DNA from: Candidatus Bartonella washoeensis Sb944nv
GTDB taxonomy: Bacteria; Pseudomonadota; Alphaproteobacteria; Rhizobiales; Rhizobiaceae
Direction: 5' to 3'
DNA: 64,000 nucleotides
Assembly (NCBI RefSeq): GCF_000278135.1
Contig: NZ_JH725023.1
Coordinates: 77,892-141,891 of the forward strand
The position numbers and the translations under genes are program-made. Below are positions 1-8,894 of this stretch, one piece after another (position 1 is the stretch's first letter; the number at the start of each line of letters is the position of its first letter). A model generated the notes under the pieces. That model searched no databases. It was not told the DNA's origin and saw only the letters and a list, made by a program, of their open reading frames with translations.

Positions 1-453
1 TTCTTGATCTTGAATCAAACTCTGAAAAGAAAAATTCGCATCCAAAGTAGCAGAAACCGCACCCTTAGCGGCAGGAGGCACATCCGTAGCGGCAGGAGCC
101 GCATCCGTAGCAGCAGGAGGCACATCCGTAGCAGCAGGAGGCACATCCGTAGCGGCAGGAGACGCATCCGTAGCAACAGGAGGCACATCCGTAGCGGCAG
201 GAGCCACATCCGTAGCGGCAGGAGGCACATCCGTAGCAGCAGGAGCCGCATCCGTAGCAGCAGGAGGCACATCCGTAGCAGCAGGAGGCACATCCGTAGC
301 GGCAGGAGACGCATCCGTAGCGGCAGAAGATGCATCATATGGAGAGTATTGAGAAGCCCTTCGCGGCGCACTTTGAGCAGACAAAGCAAAACATGCTATA
401 AGAACCGACATAAAAAAGACGGTTATCCAATTTTGATTCCTATAGATCCACAT
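1..453 (-). CDS. cpoB: Cell division coordinator CpoB / tol-pal system protein YbgF, N-terminal part (runs off the left edge)
   Basis: The minus-strand frame starting at ATG 453 stays open to base 1, giving the first 151 residues. A GGGGG ribosome-binding site lies just upstream. Residues 1-30 are a signal peptide (hydrophobic core, then AQSA). Next comes a low-complexity stretch of seven-residue repeats of the type AATDxxP. Position directly downstream of pal in the same direction is the usual place for ybgF/cpoB, a periplasmic TPR protein that links the Tol system to peptidoglycan synthesis. The diagnostic TPR region lies outside the window, so the name rests on context, the signal peptide and the start of a possible coiled region after residue 135. 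The repeats between signal peptide and body are unusual. Confidence 0.62.
   Translation of the reverse strand, partial: MWIYRNQNWITVFFMSVLIACFALSAQSAPRRASQYSPYDASSAATDASPAATDVPPAATDVPPAATDAAPAATDVPPAATDVAPAATDVPPVATDASPAATDVPPAATDVPPAATDAAPAATDVPPAAKGAVSATLDANFSFQSLIQDQE
50..340 (-). repeat. 21-bp tandem repeat inside cpoB, about 12 near-identical units plus degenerate ends
   Basis: Twelve consecutive 21-bp units lie at 71-322, with degenerate units on both sides (50-70 and 323-340). Each encodes Ala-Ala-Thr-Asp followed by Val-Pro-Pro, Ala-Ser-Pro, Ala-Ala-Pro or Val-Ala-Pro. Unit length is a multiple of three, so copy-number change keeps the frame. All three reading registers on the minus strand and one on the plus strand stay open through the array, so spurious ORFs cross it. 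Confidence 0.93.
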
Positions 454-560
454 ACTTTTTCCCCCAAAAACCAATACAAAAATTTACACAAAATCCTCAA
501 ATTCACCCCCCAAATTTAGACAACCCTCCAATTTAGGCAAATCATTGACAATAGTGTTTT

Positions 561-1064
561 TTAACCACCGTTGTTATTAATCGTAGTAACAGCGCGTCGG
601 TTTTGGTTCCAACAGGAAATATCGTCACACACAGCGACAGGTCTTTCTTTTCCATAAGAAATTGTTTGCATCCGTTGTGCAGAGACACCAAGAGACATTA
701 AATAATCGCGTACAGCAACAGCACGCCGCTGCCCAAGTGCCAAATTATATTCACGCGTACCACGCTCGTCAGCATGACCTTCAATCGTAATGAAATAGGA
801 AGGATAACGAAGCAACCATTCTGCTTGGCGCATTAAAATACGTTCAGCATCAGGCTCAATTGAAGAAGAATCGAGGCTAAAGAAAACGCGATCTCCAACG
901 TTAACAGCAAAATCATGCCCTGAACCTAAAGGTGCCTGATTCAGATAAGAGCCATGCATAGCGTTGAAACCACCACCATGTTTTTGCCCACAACCAACCA
1001 AGGACAGTGAGAAAAAAAGGACTATGTTCAAGGGATGAACAATAATATTTTTGATAGAGCGCAT
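561..1064 (-). CDS. pal: Peptidoglycan-associated lipoprotein Pal
   Basis: This is a 167-residue outer-membrane lipoprotein of the Tol-Pal system. The start at 1064 is chosen because AAGGAG stands just before it; a longer frame from 1106 has no such signal. The signal peptide ends in the lipobox LVGC with the acylated cysteine at residue 25. The C-terminal OmpA-like domain carries the peptidoglycan-binding signature GHADERGTREYN followed by LGQRRA. Pal binds peptidoglycan and TolB and keeps the outer membrane attached during constriction. It normally follows tolB directly. Here it lies about 3 kb from tolB, with trcR and yebC between them. Confidence 0.96.
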   Translation of the reverse strand: MRSIKNIIVHPLNIVLFFSLSLVGCGQKHGGGFNAMHGSYLNQAPLGSGHDFAVNVGDRVFFSLDSSSIEPDAERILMRQAEWLLRYPSYFITIEGHADERGTREYNLALGQRRAVAVRDYLMSLGVSAQRMQTISYGKERPVAVCDDISCWNQNRRAVTTINNNGG

Positions 1065-1263
1065 ATACTGATTCTCCTTATAAATAAAAACTGAATGCGG
1101 ATACATTGTTTCGATAGCGCTTTAAAAATAATCGTTAATTCGTAATGAAGACAAAATTTTCTGTGTGTTTTTATCGACCATTATTTTTAACTCCACCAAT
1201 TTTCTTCAACCATCACCGTTCACCACGAACATGAAGTCACACCACACTTTGCATCATTTTTGT

Positions 1264-1953
1264 TTATGCATCATCCTGACGGTCTTTTTGAAGTGCATTG
1301 AGTTTGGCAAAAACTTTATCAGCATCGAAATTTTTGTTGAGATCTTGTACATCCTCTTCTTCATTGAGGGCAACATTTTCTGTAACCGATGCGGGGAGCA
1401 AAGATCTGTCCCCCTCAGGAGAGAGAGGGCGATTTTTCGCAGCACGCTGGAGTTCGATATCCAAATCAATTTGCAAACACAAGCCAAGGCCTACAGGATC
1501 ACGAGGAACCAAATTAGCACTATTCCAATGGGTTCTTTGGCGAATTTGCTCAATGGTTGCTTTTGTTGTTCCAATCAACCGCGCAATCTGAGCATCTTTT
1601 AATTCAGGGTGATTAATCACCAACCATAAGATACCATTTGGGCGGTCTTGACGCCGCGAAAGAGGGATATAGCGAGCGCCTTTACGTTTTTTTTCAGGAA
1701 TGCGGACTCTTGATTCAGAAATCCTCAAGCGTGCATTTTTATCTGCCTCCACCCGTGCGATTTCACTACGTGTTAACTGCCCAGAATTAATCGGATTGAG
1801 GCCTTTAATACCGTAAGTTGATTCACCATCAGCAATAGCTTTTACTTCCAACACATGCAATTTACAAAATTCTGCAATCTGTTCAAAAGAAAGCGCTGTG
1901 TTATCAACCAGCCAAACAGCTGTAGCTTTGGGCATCAAAAGTTGCGTTGCCAT
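1264..1953 (-). CDS. trcR: TrcR (DUF1013) family cell-cycle transcriptional regulator
   Basis: This 229-residue protein matches the alphaproteobacterial DUF1013 family, now described as the cell-cycle regulator TrcR. The N-terminus MATQLLMPKATAVWLVDNT and the central NGILWLVINHPELKDAQIARLIGTTKATI, a helix-turn-helix-like segment at about residues 105-135, are typical. The last 40 residues are acidic and variable. It is soluble and has no signal peptide. It lies between pal and yebC, facing away from yebC. In other Rhizobiales it is not usually inside the tol-pal cluster, which suggests a rearrangement. Family assignment is firm; DNA targets cannot be inferred here. Confidence 0.85.
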   Translation of the reverse strand: MATQLLMPKATAVWLVDNTALSFEQIAEFCKLHVLEVKAIADGESTYGIKGLNPINSGQLTRSEIARVEADKNARLRISESRVRIPEKKRKGARYIPLSRRQDRPNGILWLVINHPELKDAQIARLIGTTKATIEQIRQRTHWNSANLVPRDPVGLGLCLQIDLDIELQRAAKNRPLSPEGDRSLLPASVTENVALNEEEDVQDLNKNFDADKVFAKLNALQKDRQDDA

Positions 1954-2387
1954 TTTTATAACATCCTCTCACTTCGCCTTTTTAAAGGCAGGTTATTGCC
2001 CACTCTGGAGCTTTGGAGTATTCCCCCTATACGGGAAGATATTTTCTCCTATGTTGTCAGGCTATGTTCACCCGCTTTGGATAAAGCGAGACATGGAACA
2101 AACCACTTTTGCCATGAAATTACATCCTGTTATAGCGTGATTTTTGATTGACGACAAGACACCTGTCTTGTGGTATCCCTCAAGAAAGTCTCTTTACCTT
2201 TAAGAGGAATTTTCTTATTAAAGGATTTATTCGATCACTTCACTTTATGATGCAACGCATTTGTTGGCACATTTTTGGTGCGTTTGTTGCATCAAAATGG
2301 GTGTGTGACCGCCTCTAATCAAGAGACCCTTAAAACTGAAAAAGAAAACCGCAATGGAAAGGGAAACCTTCAACTGAAAGGGAAACT
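1954..2387. promoter_or_regulatory. Divergent intergenic region between trcR and yebC
   Basis: This 434-bp region holds the promoters of both genes. A perfect 8-bp inverted repeat with a 2-nt gap (ACAAGACA / TGTCTTGT, 2154-2171) stands about 215 bp before yebC and could be an operator or a hairpin. Short in-frame ORFs cross the region, but I see no gene in it. Confidence 0.4.
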
Positions 2388-3134
2388 ATGGCAGGCCATT
2401 CACAATTTAAAAATATTATGCACCGTAAAGGGCGTCAAGATGCAATGCGCTCGAAAATATTTTCGAAGCTTGCACGTGAAATTACAGTTGCAGCAAAACA
2501 AGGCGCTCCTGATCCGGCCATGAATCCGCGCTTAAGGCTCGCTGTACAAAATGCCAAGGCACAATCAATGCCAAAGGACAATATTGAACGTGCGATCAAG
2601 AAAGCTTCGGGCAATGATGTCGAACACTATGATGAAGTACGATACGAAGGCTATGGCCCAGGGGGTGTTGCAGTTATTGTTGAAGCTTTAACCGATAACC
2701 GAAACCGCACCGCTTCAAATGTGCGCGCCGCCTTTACCAAATCAGGGGGTGCACTGGGAGAAACAGGTTCGGTGAGCTTTATGTTTAATCGGATTGGTGA
2801 AATCATCTATAAGAGAGAAGCAGGAACAGCTGACAGCATCATGGACGCAGCCATAGAAGCTGGTGCCGAAGATGTGCAATCGGAAGAGACTGGACACCAC
2901 ATCACCTGCGCATTTGAAGATATTGGTGAAGTTTCTAAGATGCTTGAAGCAAAACTTGGCGAAGCAGAATCAATCAAAACGATTTGGAAAGCAACCACCC
3001 TTGCACCCGTAGATGAAGAAAAAGCTTTGTCAGTTTTAAAGCTTATTTCAACATTAGAAGAAGATGATGATGTGCAAAATGTTTATGCCAATTTTGATGT
3101 CAGTGATGAGATTTTGGCAAAACTGTCTGCATAA
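2388..3134 (+). CDS. yebC: YebC/PmpR family regulator (translational activator family)
   Basis: This 248-residue protein has the classic start [19 protein letters not shown] and the family block [27 protein letters not shown]. The later blocks [24 protein letters not shown] and [14 protein letters not shown] also fit. Length is typical (about 245). A GGGAAACT ribosome-binding region precedes ATG 2388. The family has been described as DNA-binding regulators and, for the YebC2/TACO1 branch, as factors that help ribosomes at polyproline. In many Rhizobiales it lies next to ruvC; here it is separated from ruvCAB by the tol genes. Confidence 0.95.
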   Translation: MAGHSQFKNIMHRKGRQDAMRSKIFSKLAREITVAAKQGAPDPAMNPRLRLAVQNAKAQSMPKDNIERAIKKASGNDVEHYDEVRYEGYGPGGVAVIVEALTDNRNRTASNVRAAFTKSGGALGETGSVSFMFNRIGEIIYKREAGTADSIMDAAIEAGAEDVQSEETGHHITCAFEDIGEVSKMLEAKLGEAESIKTIWKATTLAPVDEEKALSVLKLISTLEEDDDVQNVYANFDVSDEILAKLSA

Positions 3135-4185
3135 ATTGCGCACGCAATCATCACTGTGCATGCTCTCCCTTCTAAGGAGCTCTCAAACATTGCCCACACA
3201 AGCCTAATCAGCTATTGGGGAGAACATTAAGAGACGTAAAGTGAACACCCATCCCCATCTTTACTCTCTCCTTTAATTCGGCTTTACGACTTGCAAAAGC
3301 ATGCACAGCAAATTCTTTTAAAGATCTTTTAAAGAATGGAGATTACCCTTTTCCTCACACCTTTGTGTATTGCCCCCTTTCATGGGGGTCACATACCTCA
3401 CGAAGAGCAGCGCATCCTTATATTGCGAATTCACGCACTTGCCTAAAGAGATATCTCACCTTTAAAGAGAAATCTTACCTTGCTCGCAAGCCCATTTGAC
3501 GGCACCATTCATGAAGGATATACCGCAAAACCAATAGGCTTCACCCTTCGTTCATGAGCTATAAGCCAGAGGCAGCATTATCATTTACCAAGCTCATAAC
3601 AAGCTGATAATATGCAGACTCCTCTTGTATTAAGGCATTTCATAACAAACATCTTTGTTCTCTGCTTAAACGTTTTTTTATCAACATAGCAATCACTGTT
3701 TTATCGATACATAAATCCCCCTTGTGACATGCAAGCAAATGATCTTTATTGATGCTTCATACACAAGTCTAAAAAGAAATTACCGTCTTCGAACCCCTCA
3801 TATTCAAGTTAAAAATAATAAATTATCCCTACAAATCAATTAACTAATATCATTTTTCTTAACACATCAAAAGCATCGCTTCAAAGTGAGATGTCTTATG
3901 CAAACTCTCAACGCTTTTCAACGAAAGGCGCAAATGCAGAAGTCCCAAAAGCTTTCTCTCAATTTTTTGCAAGGATTTTTTTTCTAAAGGTGTTCTCCCA
4001 AAAGAAATTGCATACTCTAAAGACTAATGAAAGCAGTGTAAAGCGTGCAATATTATTGAGATAAACTGATCGTACATGCAGCAAAGCGTTCTTTTTAAGC
4101 TGCAAATACGAGAATGGCTGTGTATTGCATTACCTGTGTTTTATTTATTTTTTATGTTGTTTATTTTTATTGAGCGGCTCGTTTT
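3135..4185. other. 1-kb intergenic region without an intact gene
   Basis: No convincing coding sequence is present. Visible items are a CCCCC/GGGGG hairpin near 3373-3387, a small repeat of TTTTAAAGA around 3315-3335, and a diverged repeat at 3641-3850 shared with 39828-40013. The rest looks like decayed sequence separating yebC from tolB. Confidence 0.5.
3641..3850 (-). repeat. Dispersed repeat, copy 1: upstream region and start codon of a lost gene
   Basis: About 210 bp align, with gaps, to 39828-40013. Shared blocks include the ATG region (rc of CATAACAA), AAACGTTTTTTTAT, ACACGCAAGCAAA-like words and AAATCAAT..ATTAAC. In both copies a minus-strand ATG (3643 here) follows the shared upstream block. 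The frame then breaks after about 20 residues here. It looks like a duplicated promoter and 5' end whose coding part has decayed. Confidence 0.5.
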
Positions 4186-5511
4186 TCATTGCATATTGAG
4201 CAAGGGCGACCATGCTGGATCAGAAGCATCATTGGGTGTAAGTAATTGACGTTCATTGCGTCCAGTGATGTCAATTGTGTAAATTTTAGGTCCCATGCCC
4301 GGATCTTTGCGAAAAAACATCAACACCCGGCCATTAGGAGCCCAAGTTGGTCCTTCATTATGAAACCCCGTGGTTAAAATCCGTTCTCCTGTTCCATCAG
4401 GGCGCATAACACCGATGGAAAATTGTCCCTCTGATTGTTTTGTAAAAGCGATATAATCACCCCGTGGAGACCAAATGGGTGTGGAATAGCTACCCTCGTT
4501 TGAAGAAATACGCCGGAGATCACTTCCATCGGCATTCATCGTATAGATTTGCGGCTTTCCACTGCGGTCTGATGAAAAGACGATTTGTTTCCCATCTGGC
4601 GAATAAGAAGCTGATGTATCAATCGCTGAAGTTGTTGTAAGCCGCGTCATCGTACGGGTACGTAAATCCATGGTGTAAAGATTTGCACTGCCATCATTTT
4701 GCAACAAACTCATGATCACTTTTTGTCCATCAGCAGAAAAACGTGGAGCAATTGTCATATTATCAAAGGTTCCTATTAATTCCCTTTGTCCCATTTCAAT
4801 TTGTTGAAGATAAACATGGGGTGTTTGGTTGTGCTCGTAAGCCATATAGGTAATTTCTTGCCGTTTGGGTGAAAAACGCGGTGTCAGCACCAATTCGCTG
4901 CCATCAGAAATGTAGATCAAATTTGCTCCATCTTGATCCATAATTGCTAAGCGCTTGATGCGTGCATTTTTGGGGCCTGTTTCATCTATAAAAACAATCC
5001 GTGTATCAAAATAACCACTTTCTCCTGTCATCTCACTATAGATCTGATCTGCAATCATATGTGCGACACGCCGCCAACGTTCTGTGGCTGTATAAAAACG
5101 CCGTCCTTTGAGTTGGCGCTTTGCAACAACATCCCATAAACGAAATTCGACTCTCAACCGTCCGTCAATTTCTCTGAGAACTTGCCCCGAAACCAAGCCT
5201 TGCGCTTTTATTTTTTGCCAATGAGAAAAATGCGGTTGTTTGTTTGGATTAGAGATTTTTTCAAAAAAAGATGCTTTATCAATCGGTAAAAAAAGCCCTG
5301 ATCTTTCAAGATCGGCTGTAATCACGGCCGTTATTTTCGCTCCAATTGAATCATTGGAAATAAAATCCGTGATTGCAATGGGAATAGGATTAAAGTCAGC
5401 GCTAGAAATAGTGCCTTTCAATTGTGCATAGGCAAATGAAAAACTCGTAAGAAAAAAACTTACGATGACAAAAAACCAAGAAAAAAATATGTGTCTCTTC
5501 ATAACCATCAT
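4186..5511 (-). CDS. tolB: Tol-Pal system beta-propeller protein TolB
   Basis: This 441-residue periplasmic protein has a signal peptide (hydrophobic residues about 10-28, ending FAYAQ). An N-terminal domain to about residue 165 is followed by a propeller with repeated WSPDG-type motifs: [53 protein letters not shown] and DPAWSPL. TolB relays between TolA in the inner membrane and Pal. AAAGGA lies before the first ATG at 5511; a second ATG at 5502 is possible. It is the last gene of the ybgC-tolQRAB run, 39 bp from tolA. The usual pal partner is displaced downstream. Confidence 0.96.
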   Translation of the reverse strand: MMVMKRHIFFSWFFVIVSFFLTSFSFAYAQLKGTISSADFNPIPIAITDFISNDSIGAKITAVITADLERSGLFLPIDKASFFEKISNPNKQPHFSHWQKIKAQGLVSGQVLREIDGRLRVEFRLWDVVAKRQLKGRRFYTATERWRRVAHMIADQIYSEMTGESGYFDTRIVFIDETGPKNARIKRLAIMDQDGANLIYISDGSELVLTPRFSPKRQEITYMAYEHNQTPHVYLQQIEMGQRELIGTFDNMTIAPRFSADGQKVIMSLLQNDGSANLYTMDLRTRTMTRLTTTSAIDTSASYSPDGKQIVFSSDRSGKPQIYTMNADGSDLRRISSNEGSYSTPIWSPRGDYIAFTKQSEGQFSIGVMRPDGTGERILTTGFHNEGPTWAPNGRVLMFFRKDPGMGPKIYTIDITGRNERQLLTPNDASDPAWSPLLNMQ

Positions 5512-5550
5512 GGAGTATATCCTTTCATTGAAGGCAGAAAAATATATATT

Positions 5551-6825
5551 TCATTGAGTTATTTCTTGAAGGGGATCAACAGTAAAATCGAAGCCCTGCC
5601 CCCACAAATCATATTGATCGCGTGGGAGATCTGTATAAGGTTGGCATGAAAAAACAGCTGCATACACCTGTCTTATCATAATGGTCTGCTGACTCTCTTC
5701 ACCACTTAACGATTCAATGATGGGATCTCCCACGACCATTCCTTCACGATTAAGGTAAAACTGTAAACGCACAACCGGACGGTTCTTGAAATTTCCACCA
5801 AGAGCAACGAGTTTAAGCTTTTTTTGAATACATTCCCCCACTATGTTGACCAATGTTTGTGCCATTTTTGTGGTATCGTTGATTTTTTTTCTCGCCCCTA
5901 AAGCTTCTGGTTCGCTGGAGCGCTTTGCCCCACCGCCTTGCGTACGTGCGCGATTGAGCAGATTTTTTTCTTCCATTGCCAAAATATCTTCAATTGTCTG
6001 TTCAGCCATTTGCTGATTTTGTTTTTTGGCAATTTGCACATTTTGCATTGTCGATTTTTTGTCAGATTTCGGTTTGAACTGTGGCAGAGGAGCCCTATCT
6101 GAGTGCGCAACTTTGGGAACTTTTTGGCGTATGGGCACTTGCTCTACAGGCATTTTTTGTGCCTTTGAAGTCATTTGTGGCAATGGCACCTCTTCATTTT
6201 CACGCATTTCTCGAGATGCCTCCGGCACAACCTTTTCGAGACTCTGTTGCAATGCCTCGGGAATCTCCTCTGGCACAGCCTTCTCAGCAACCTCTTGCGG
6301 CATTTCTTCAGATGCCTCCGGCACAGCCTTTTCGAAACTCTGTTGCAGTGCCTCGGGAATCTCCTCTGGCACAGCCTTTTCAGCAACCTCTTGCGGCACT
6401 TCTGGAACTTTTTCTGCTTTTGTTTCTAGTAATTCTTGTGCTTTAGGTAGTGGTACAGATTTTTGCAGTTCTTTCTCTTCTCCCGATGGTAAAGGTGTTG
6501 TCTCAACAAGCCGTGGTTTTTCATCTCGTTTAAAGGGCGCGAGACTATCTACCTGCCCCTCTCCAAAATGAAGGGCTTCTTCTTTTTCTTGTGGTTTAGT
6601 GGTTGGCTTCACGGCAGAAATTGCAGCCACAGGGGCATTCAATGCGCCTTGTTTTGAGGAAAACTCTCGGCTTAGAGGAGCAAGGGTGATCGGAATTGCT
6701 TCAAATTGTTGCGGTAAAGAGACAGGATTGATTAGTTGAACAGCCCCCCAGCTGAGAAAAATTACATGTGCTGCAAGGGATAAAGCCAAGCCTCGTTTCA
6801 TACTATGATAAGAGTCTTTGTTCAT
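5551..6825 (-). CDS. tolA: Tol-Pal system protein TolA
   Basis: The protein has about 424 residues from ATG 6825, preferred over an ATG 15 bp upstream because AAGG stands 8 nt before it. Layout is that of TolA: one N-terminal membrane helix (LALSLAAHVIFLSWGAVQLI), a long Glu/Pro/Lys-rich periplasmic spacer, and a C-terminal globular domain with two cysteines (VGECIQKKL, VFSCQPY). The spacer has an internal 32-residue duplication. TolA spans the periplasm and pulls on TolB/Pal using the TolQR proton motor. Spacer sequence is poorly conserved, so identity rests on architecture and on position between tolR and tolB. Confidence 0.93.
   Translation of the reverse strand: MNKDSYHSMKRGLALSLAAHVIFLSWGAVQLINPVSLPQQFEAIPITLAPLSREFSSKQGALNAPVAAISAVKPTTKPQEKEEALHFGEGQVDSLAPFKRDEKPRLVETTPLPSGEEKELQKSVPLPKAQELLETKAEKVPEVPQEVAEKAVPEEIPEALQQSFEKAVPEASEEMPQEVAEKAVPEEIPEALQQSLEKVVPEASREMRENEEVPLPQMTSKAQKMPVEQVPIRQKVPKVAHSDRAPLPQFKPKSDKKSTMQNVQIAKKQNQQMAEQTIEDILAMEEKNLLNRARTQGGGAKRSSEPEALGARKKINDTTKMAQTLVNIVGECIQKKLKLVALGGNFKNRPVVRLQFYLNREGMVVGDPIIESLSGEESQQTIMIRQVYAAVFSCQPYTDLPRDQYDLWGQGFDFTVDPLQEITQ
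6218..6400 (-). repeat. 96-bp tandem duplication inside tolA
   Basis: Two direct copies begin at 6218 and 6314, a period of 96 bp or 32 codons. Each encodes a unit containing VPEEIPEALQQS and EVAEKA. Few differences separate the copies, so the duplication is recent and keeps the frame. It lengthens the periplasmic spacer of TolA. Confidence 0.9.
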
Positions 6826-6900
6826 CGTTATGCCTTGCATTTCTTATTTTACGCGCGATCTGTTATTTTTTCAGACAACGTGCAACAGTTTATGATAATT

Positions 6901-7353
6901 TTATTGCGCTAAACTTGCTAAAGCAACTTGTAAAAAACCTGCTTTTTGGATATCGGCAAGCAGTTGTAACACTTTTTGATATTCAACAGTTTTTGCAGCA
7001 CGCACAAAAATACGTTGGTTTTTTTGTTCAGGATCAGTAATAAGTTGGGCTTTGAGTTTCTCAATCAAAGCTTCAGATGTATCGTAATAATCTTGATTGA
7101 TGGCAAAGCGGCCCTGTGCATCCAGTGAAACCGTAAGGGGAGTCCTCTCCATTCGCACGGGACCTGCTTGACTGTGCGGCAGATCAAGAGGAACACCGTT
7201 GACCAACAGTGGAGCAGAGACCATGAAAATAATCAACAACACCAGCATAACATCAACAAAAGGTGTTACGTTGATCTCGCTCATCAGTTGGCTGCTTGCA
7301 CGCTGCCGCCTGCGTGTATTTTTTCGAGAAGAAGAAGCAACAGAAATTCCCAT
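6901..7353 (-). CDS. tolR: ExbD/TolR family protein TolR
   Basis: This 150-residue inner-membrane protein has a single N-terminal helix and the motif EINVTPFVDVMLVLLIIFMV. The aspartate in PFVDVMLVLL is the proton-carrying residue of the TolQR motor. The periplasmic domain (residues about 60-150) ends in the usual FLQVALA-type strand. The start at 7353 lies 11 bp after the tolQ stop, in the same operon. Arg- and Ser-rich residues 8-20 precede the helix, as is common in rhizobial TolR. Confidence 0.95.
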   Translation of the reverse strand: MGISVASSSRKNTRRRQRASSQLMSEINVTPFVDVMLVLLIIFMVSAPLLVNGVPLDLPHSQAGPVRMERTPLTVSLDAQGRFAINQDYYDTSEALIEKLKAQLITDPEQKNQRIFVRAAKTVEYQKVLQLLADIQKAGFLQVALASLAQ

Positions 7354-7364
7354 GGATAATCCCC

Positions 7365-8078
7365 TTATAACGGTGCATGAGATGTGAGTGTCTCATCAAT
7401 ACGCCGTGACAAAATTGTCGAAAATTCATCGGCGAAGTTTTCTATCTGTGCAATAATCTGAGCACTTTCATTAACCAATTTGTTATAGGCAATAACAGCT
7501 GGAATTGCCGCAAACAAACCAATTGCAGTAGCTAAAAGCGCCTCTGCAATACCAGGTGCAACAATCGCAAGTGAGGTATTTTGAGAAGCCGAAATGGAAA
7601 GAAACGAACTCATAATACCAATAACCGTTCCAAAAAGACCAATAAAAGGACCAGCTGATCCAAGAGTCGCAAGAAAGCTTAATTTTGATTCTATTTTTGC
7701 ACTTTCGCGCCCTAAAGTAAGATCCATAGCCTTATCAACTCTACTCTGCAGGCTTATCGATGTATGGATTCCCTTTGCAAGGGACTTTTTCCATTCCACC
7801 ATTGCGGCTATAAAAACAGCAGATATACTACTGGTGCGCTGACTTTTACACGTTGCATAAAGGTCCTCTAGCGGTTTCCCTGACCAAAATATGCGTTCAA
7901 ATTGTTTTATTTCACGCCGTATTCTCCGATAGGTTAACATTTTATCAAAAATAATTGCCCAACTCCATACAGAAGCCAACAATAAACCAATCATAACAGC
8001 TTTAACAACGAAACCTGCTTGCAGAAACAAGTGCAAAATGCCAATCGTTTCCGGATTTGTTAATTCTATGTGTGGCAT
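7365..8078 (-). CDS. tolQ: MotA/TolQ/ExbB proton channel TolQ
   Basis: The protein has about 237 residues from ATG 8078, chosen because AGAGGGA lies 8 nt upstream and MPHIELTNPETIG matches rhizobial TolQ starts. A longer frame from 8108 lacks a ribosome-binding site. There are three membrane helices: residues about 18-40, and the pair FLATLGSAGPFIGLFGTVIGIM and IAEALLATAIGLFAAIPAVIAYN, which are the family signature. With TolR it forms the proton-driven motor that energises TolA. It lies 164 bp downstream of ybgC. Confidence 0.95.
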   Translation of the reverse strand: MPHIELTNPETIGILHLFLQAGFVVKAVMIGLLLASVWSWAIIFDKMLTYRRIRREIKQFERIFWSGKPLEDLYATCKSQRTSSISAVFIAAMVEWKKSLAKGIHTSISLQSRVDKAMDLTLGRESAKIESKLSFLATLGSAGPFIGLFGTVIGIMSSFLSISASQNTSLAIVAPGIAEALLATAIGLFAAIPAVIAYNKLVNESAQIIAQIENFADEFSTILSRRIDETLTSHAPL

Positions 8079-8242
8079 AATTTTTGTCCCTCTAAGTAAA
8101 AGGTTCATCTGTTAAAATTCAATAAAACAGATTGCTTTATAGTTTCTAAACTTAAGAAAACAAATTCGCGCTTTTATTTAGTACCGGTCTCTTTCCAGTC
8201 AAAGAGGCCATACGATATCGTTTTTTTTAACAAAGTACACTT

Positions 8243-8680
8243 TTAAACAAGAAGTGTCGAAAGATGCTTAGGTAAACGTCGCGGTTTTCCTGTCTCATTA
8301 ATGAGGGCAATTTCAACTGTTGCTGTTACCAACATCATCTCCTCACGCAGAATATATTGCTCCATATAAAAGCGAGCCCCTTGAATACAATTGATTTGTG
8401 TTTTGATCGTTAAAAAGTCGTCGATTTGTGCTGGTCGGGAAAAATCAATTTCCATACGACGAACAACAAAAAACAGCTTTTCCCCTTCATTCCCTGATGC
8501 AAAAGATTTGTTATTAAAACCTATATCCCGTAGAAATTCTGAACGTGCCCGTTCAAAAAATTCCAAATAGCGCGCATGGTAAACCACGCCAGAAAAATCT
8601 GTATCAGCTACATAAACACGCGCCTGAAAAGCATGAAAAGCATTTGTATGTTTCCTCTTAAAAGAGCTTTTTTCTGTCAT
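8243..8680 (-). CDS. ybgC: Tol-Pal-associated acyl-CoA thioesterase YbgC
   Basis: This 145-residue hotdog-fold thioesterase carries the 4HBT signature VYVADTDFSGVVYHARYLEF, with the catalytic aspartate in DTDFSG, followed by FERARSEFL. It is cytosolic and hydrolyses acyl-CoA or acyl-ACP; in E. coli it associates with phospholipid synthesis enzymes. It is the usual first gene of tol-pal clusters and here precedes tolQ in the same direction. Start is at ATG 8680, followed by a Lys/Arg-rich tail MTEKSSFKRKHTN. Confidence 0.93.
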   Translation of the reverse strand: MTEKSSFKRKHTNAFHAFQARVYVADTDFSGVVYHARYLEFFERARSEFLRDIGFNNKSFASGNEGEKLFFVVRRMEIDFSRPAQIDDFLTIKTQINCIQGARFYMEQYILREEMMLVTATVEIALINETGKPRRLPKHLSTLLV

Positions 8681-8682
8681 CT

Positions 8683-8817
8683 ATTCTATTCCATAAAATT
8701 GTTTGATGTGGTGAATTGTCTTGTGTATCAACAGTTGAGCACGTTTTTGTGTTGAAGTGATGGAAACAAAAACACAAAGTCCTAAAGAGCTCCTAGCTTT
8801 TTTGATAAGAATGCGCA
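8683..8817 (-). pseudogene. Relic copy of the 3' end of ruvB
   Basis: About 130 bp align to 8905-9040, the end of ruvB, in the same orientation at an offset of about 218 bp. Long shared words include TTGAGCACGTTTTTGTGTTGAAG and AAGTCCTAAA. I judge about three quarters of the positions identical. The copy carries no open frame. It sits directly after the ruvB stop and before ybgC. Confidence 0.9.
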
Positions 8818-8894
8818 CTTAAACGGCTTGCTTTTTGGAAAAAATGTGTTGTCCGTGAAAAGCATCGACATGGTTGCTGTTAAAAGAAGGTTTT

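Noticed and set aside
15-389. 124-residue minus-strand frame of Leu-Arg-Met repeats
   Set aside because: Another register of the same repeat array; no signal peptide, and the cpoB register explains the sequence better.
4-519. 171-residue plus-strand open frame rich in Arg-Ser-Gly-His
   Set aside because: It is the antisense of the 21-bp repeat array in cpoB; the repeats keep several frames open. The minus-strand frame with a signal peptide and ribosome-binding site is the gene.
6026-6571. Plus-strand Ser/Cys-rich frame of 181 residues
   Set aside because: Antisense of the repeat-rich tolA spacer; no start signal or family.
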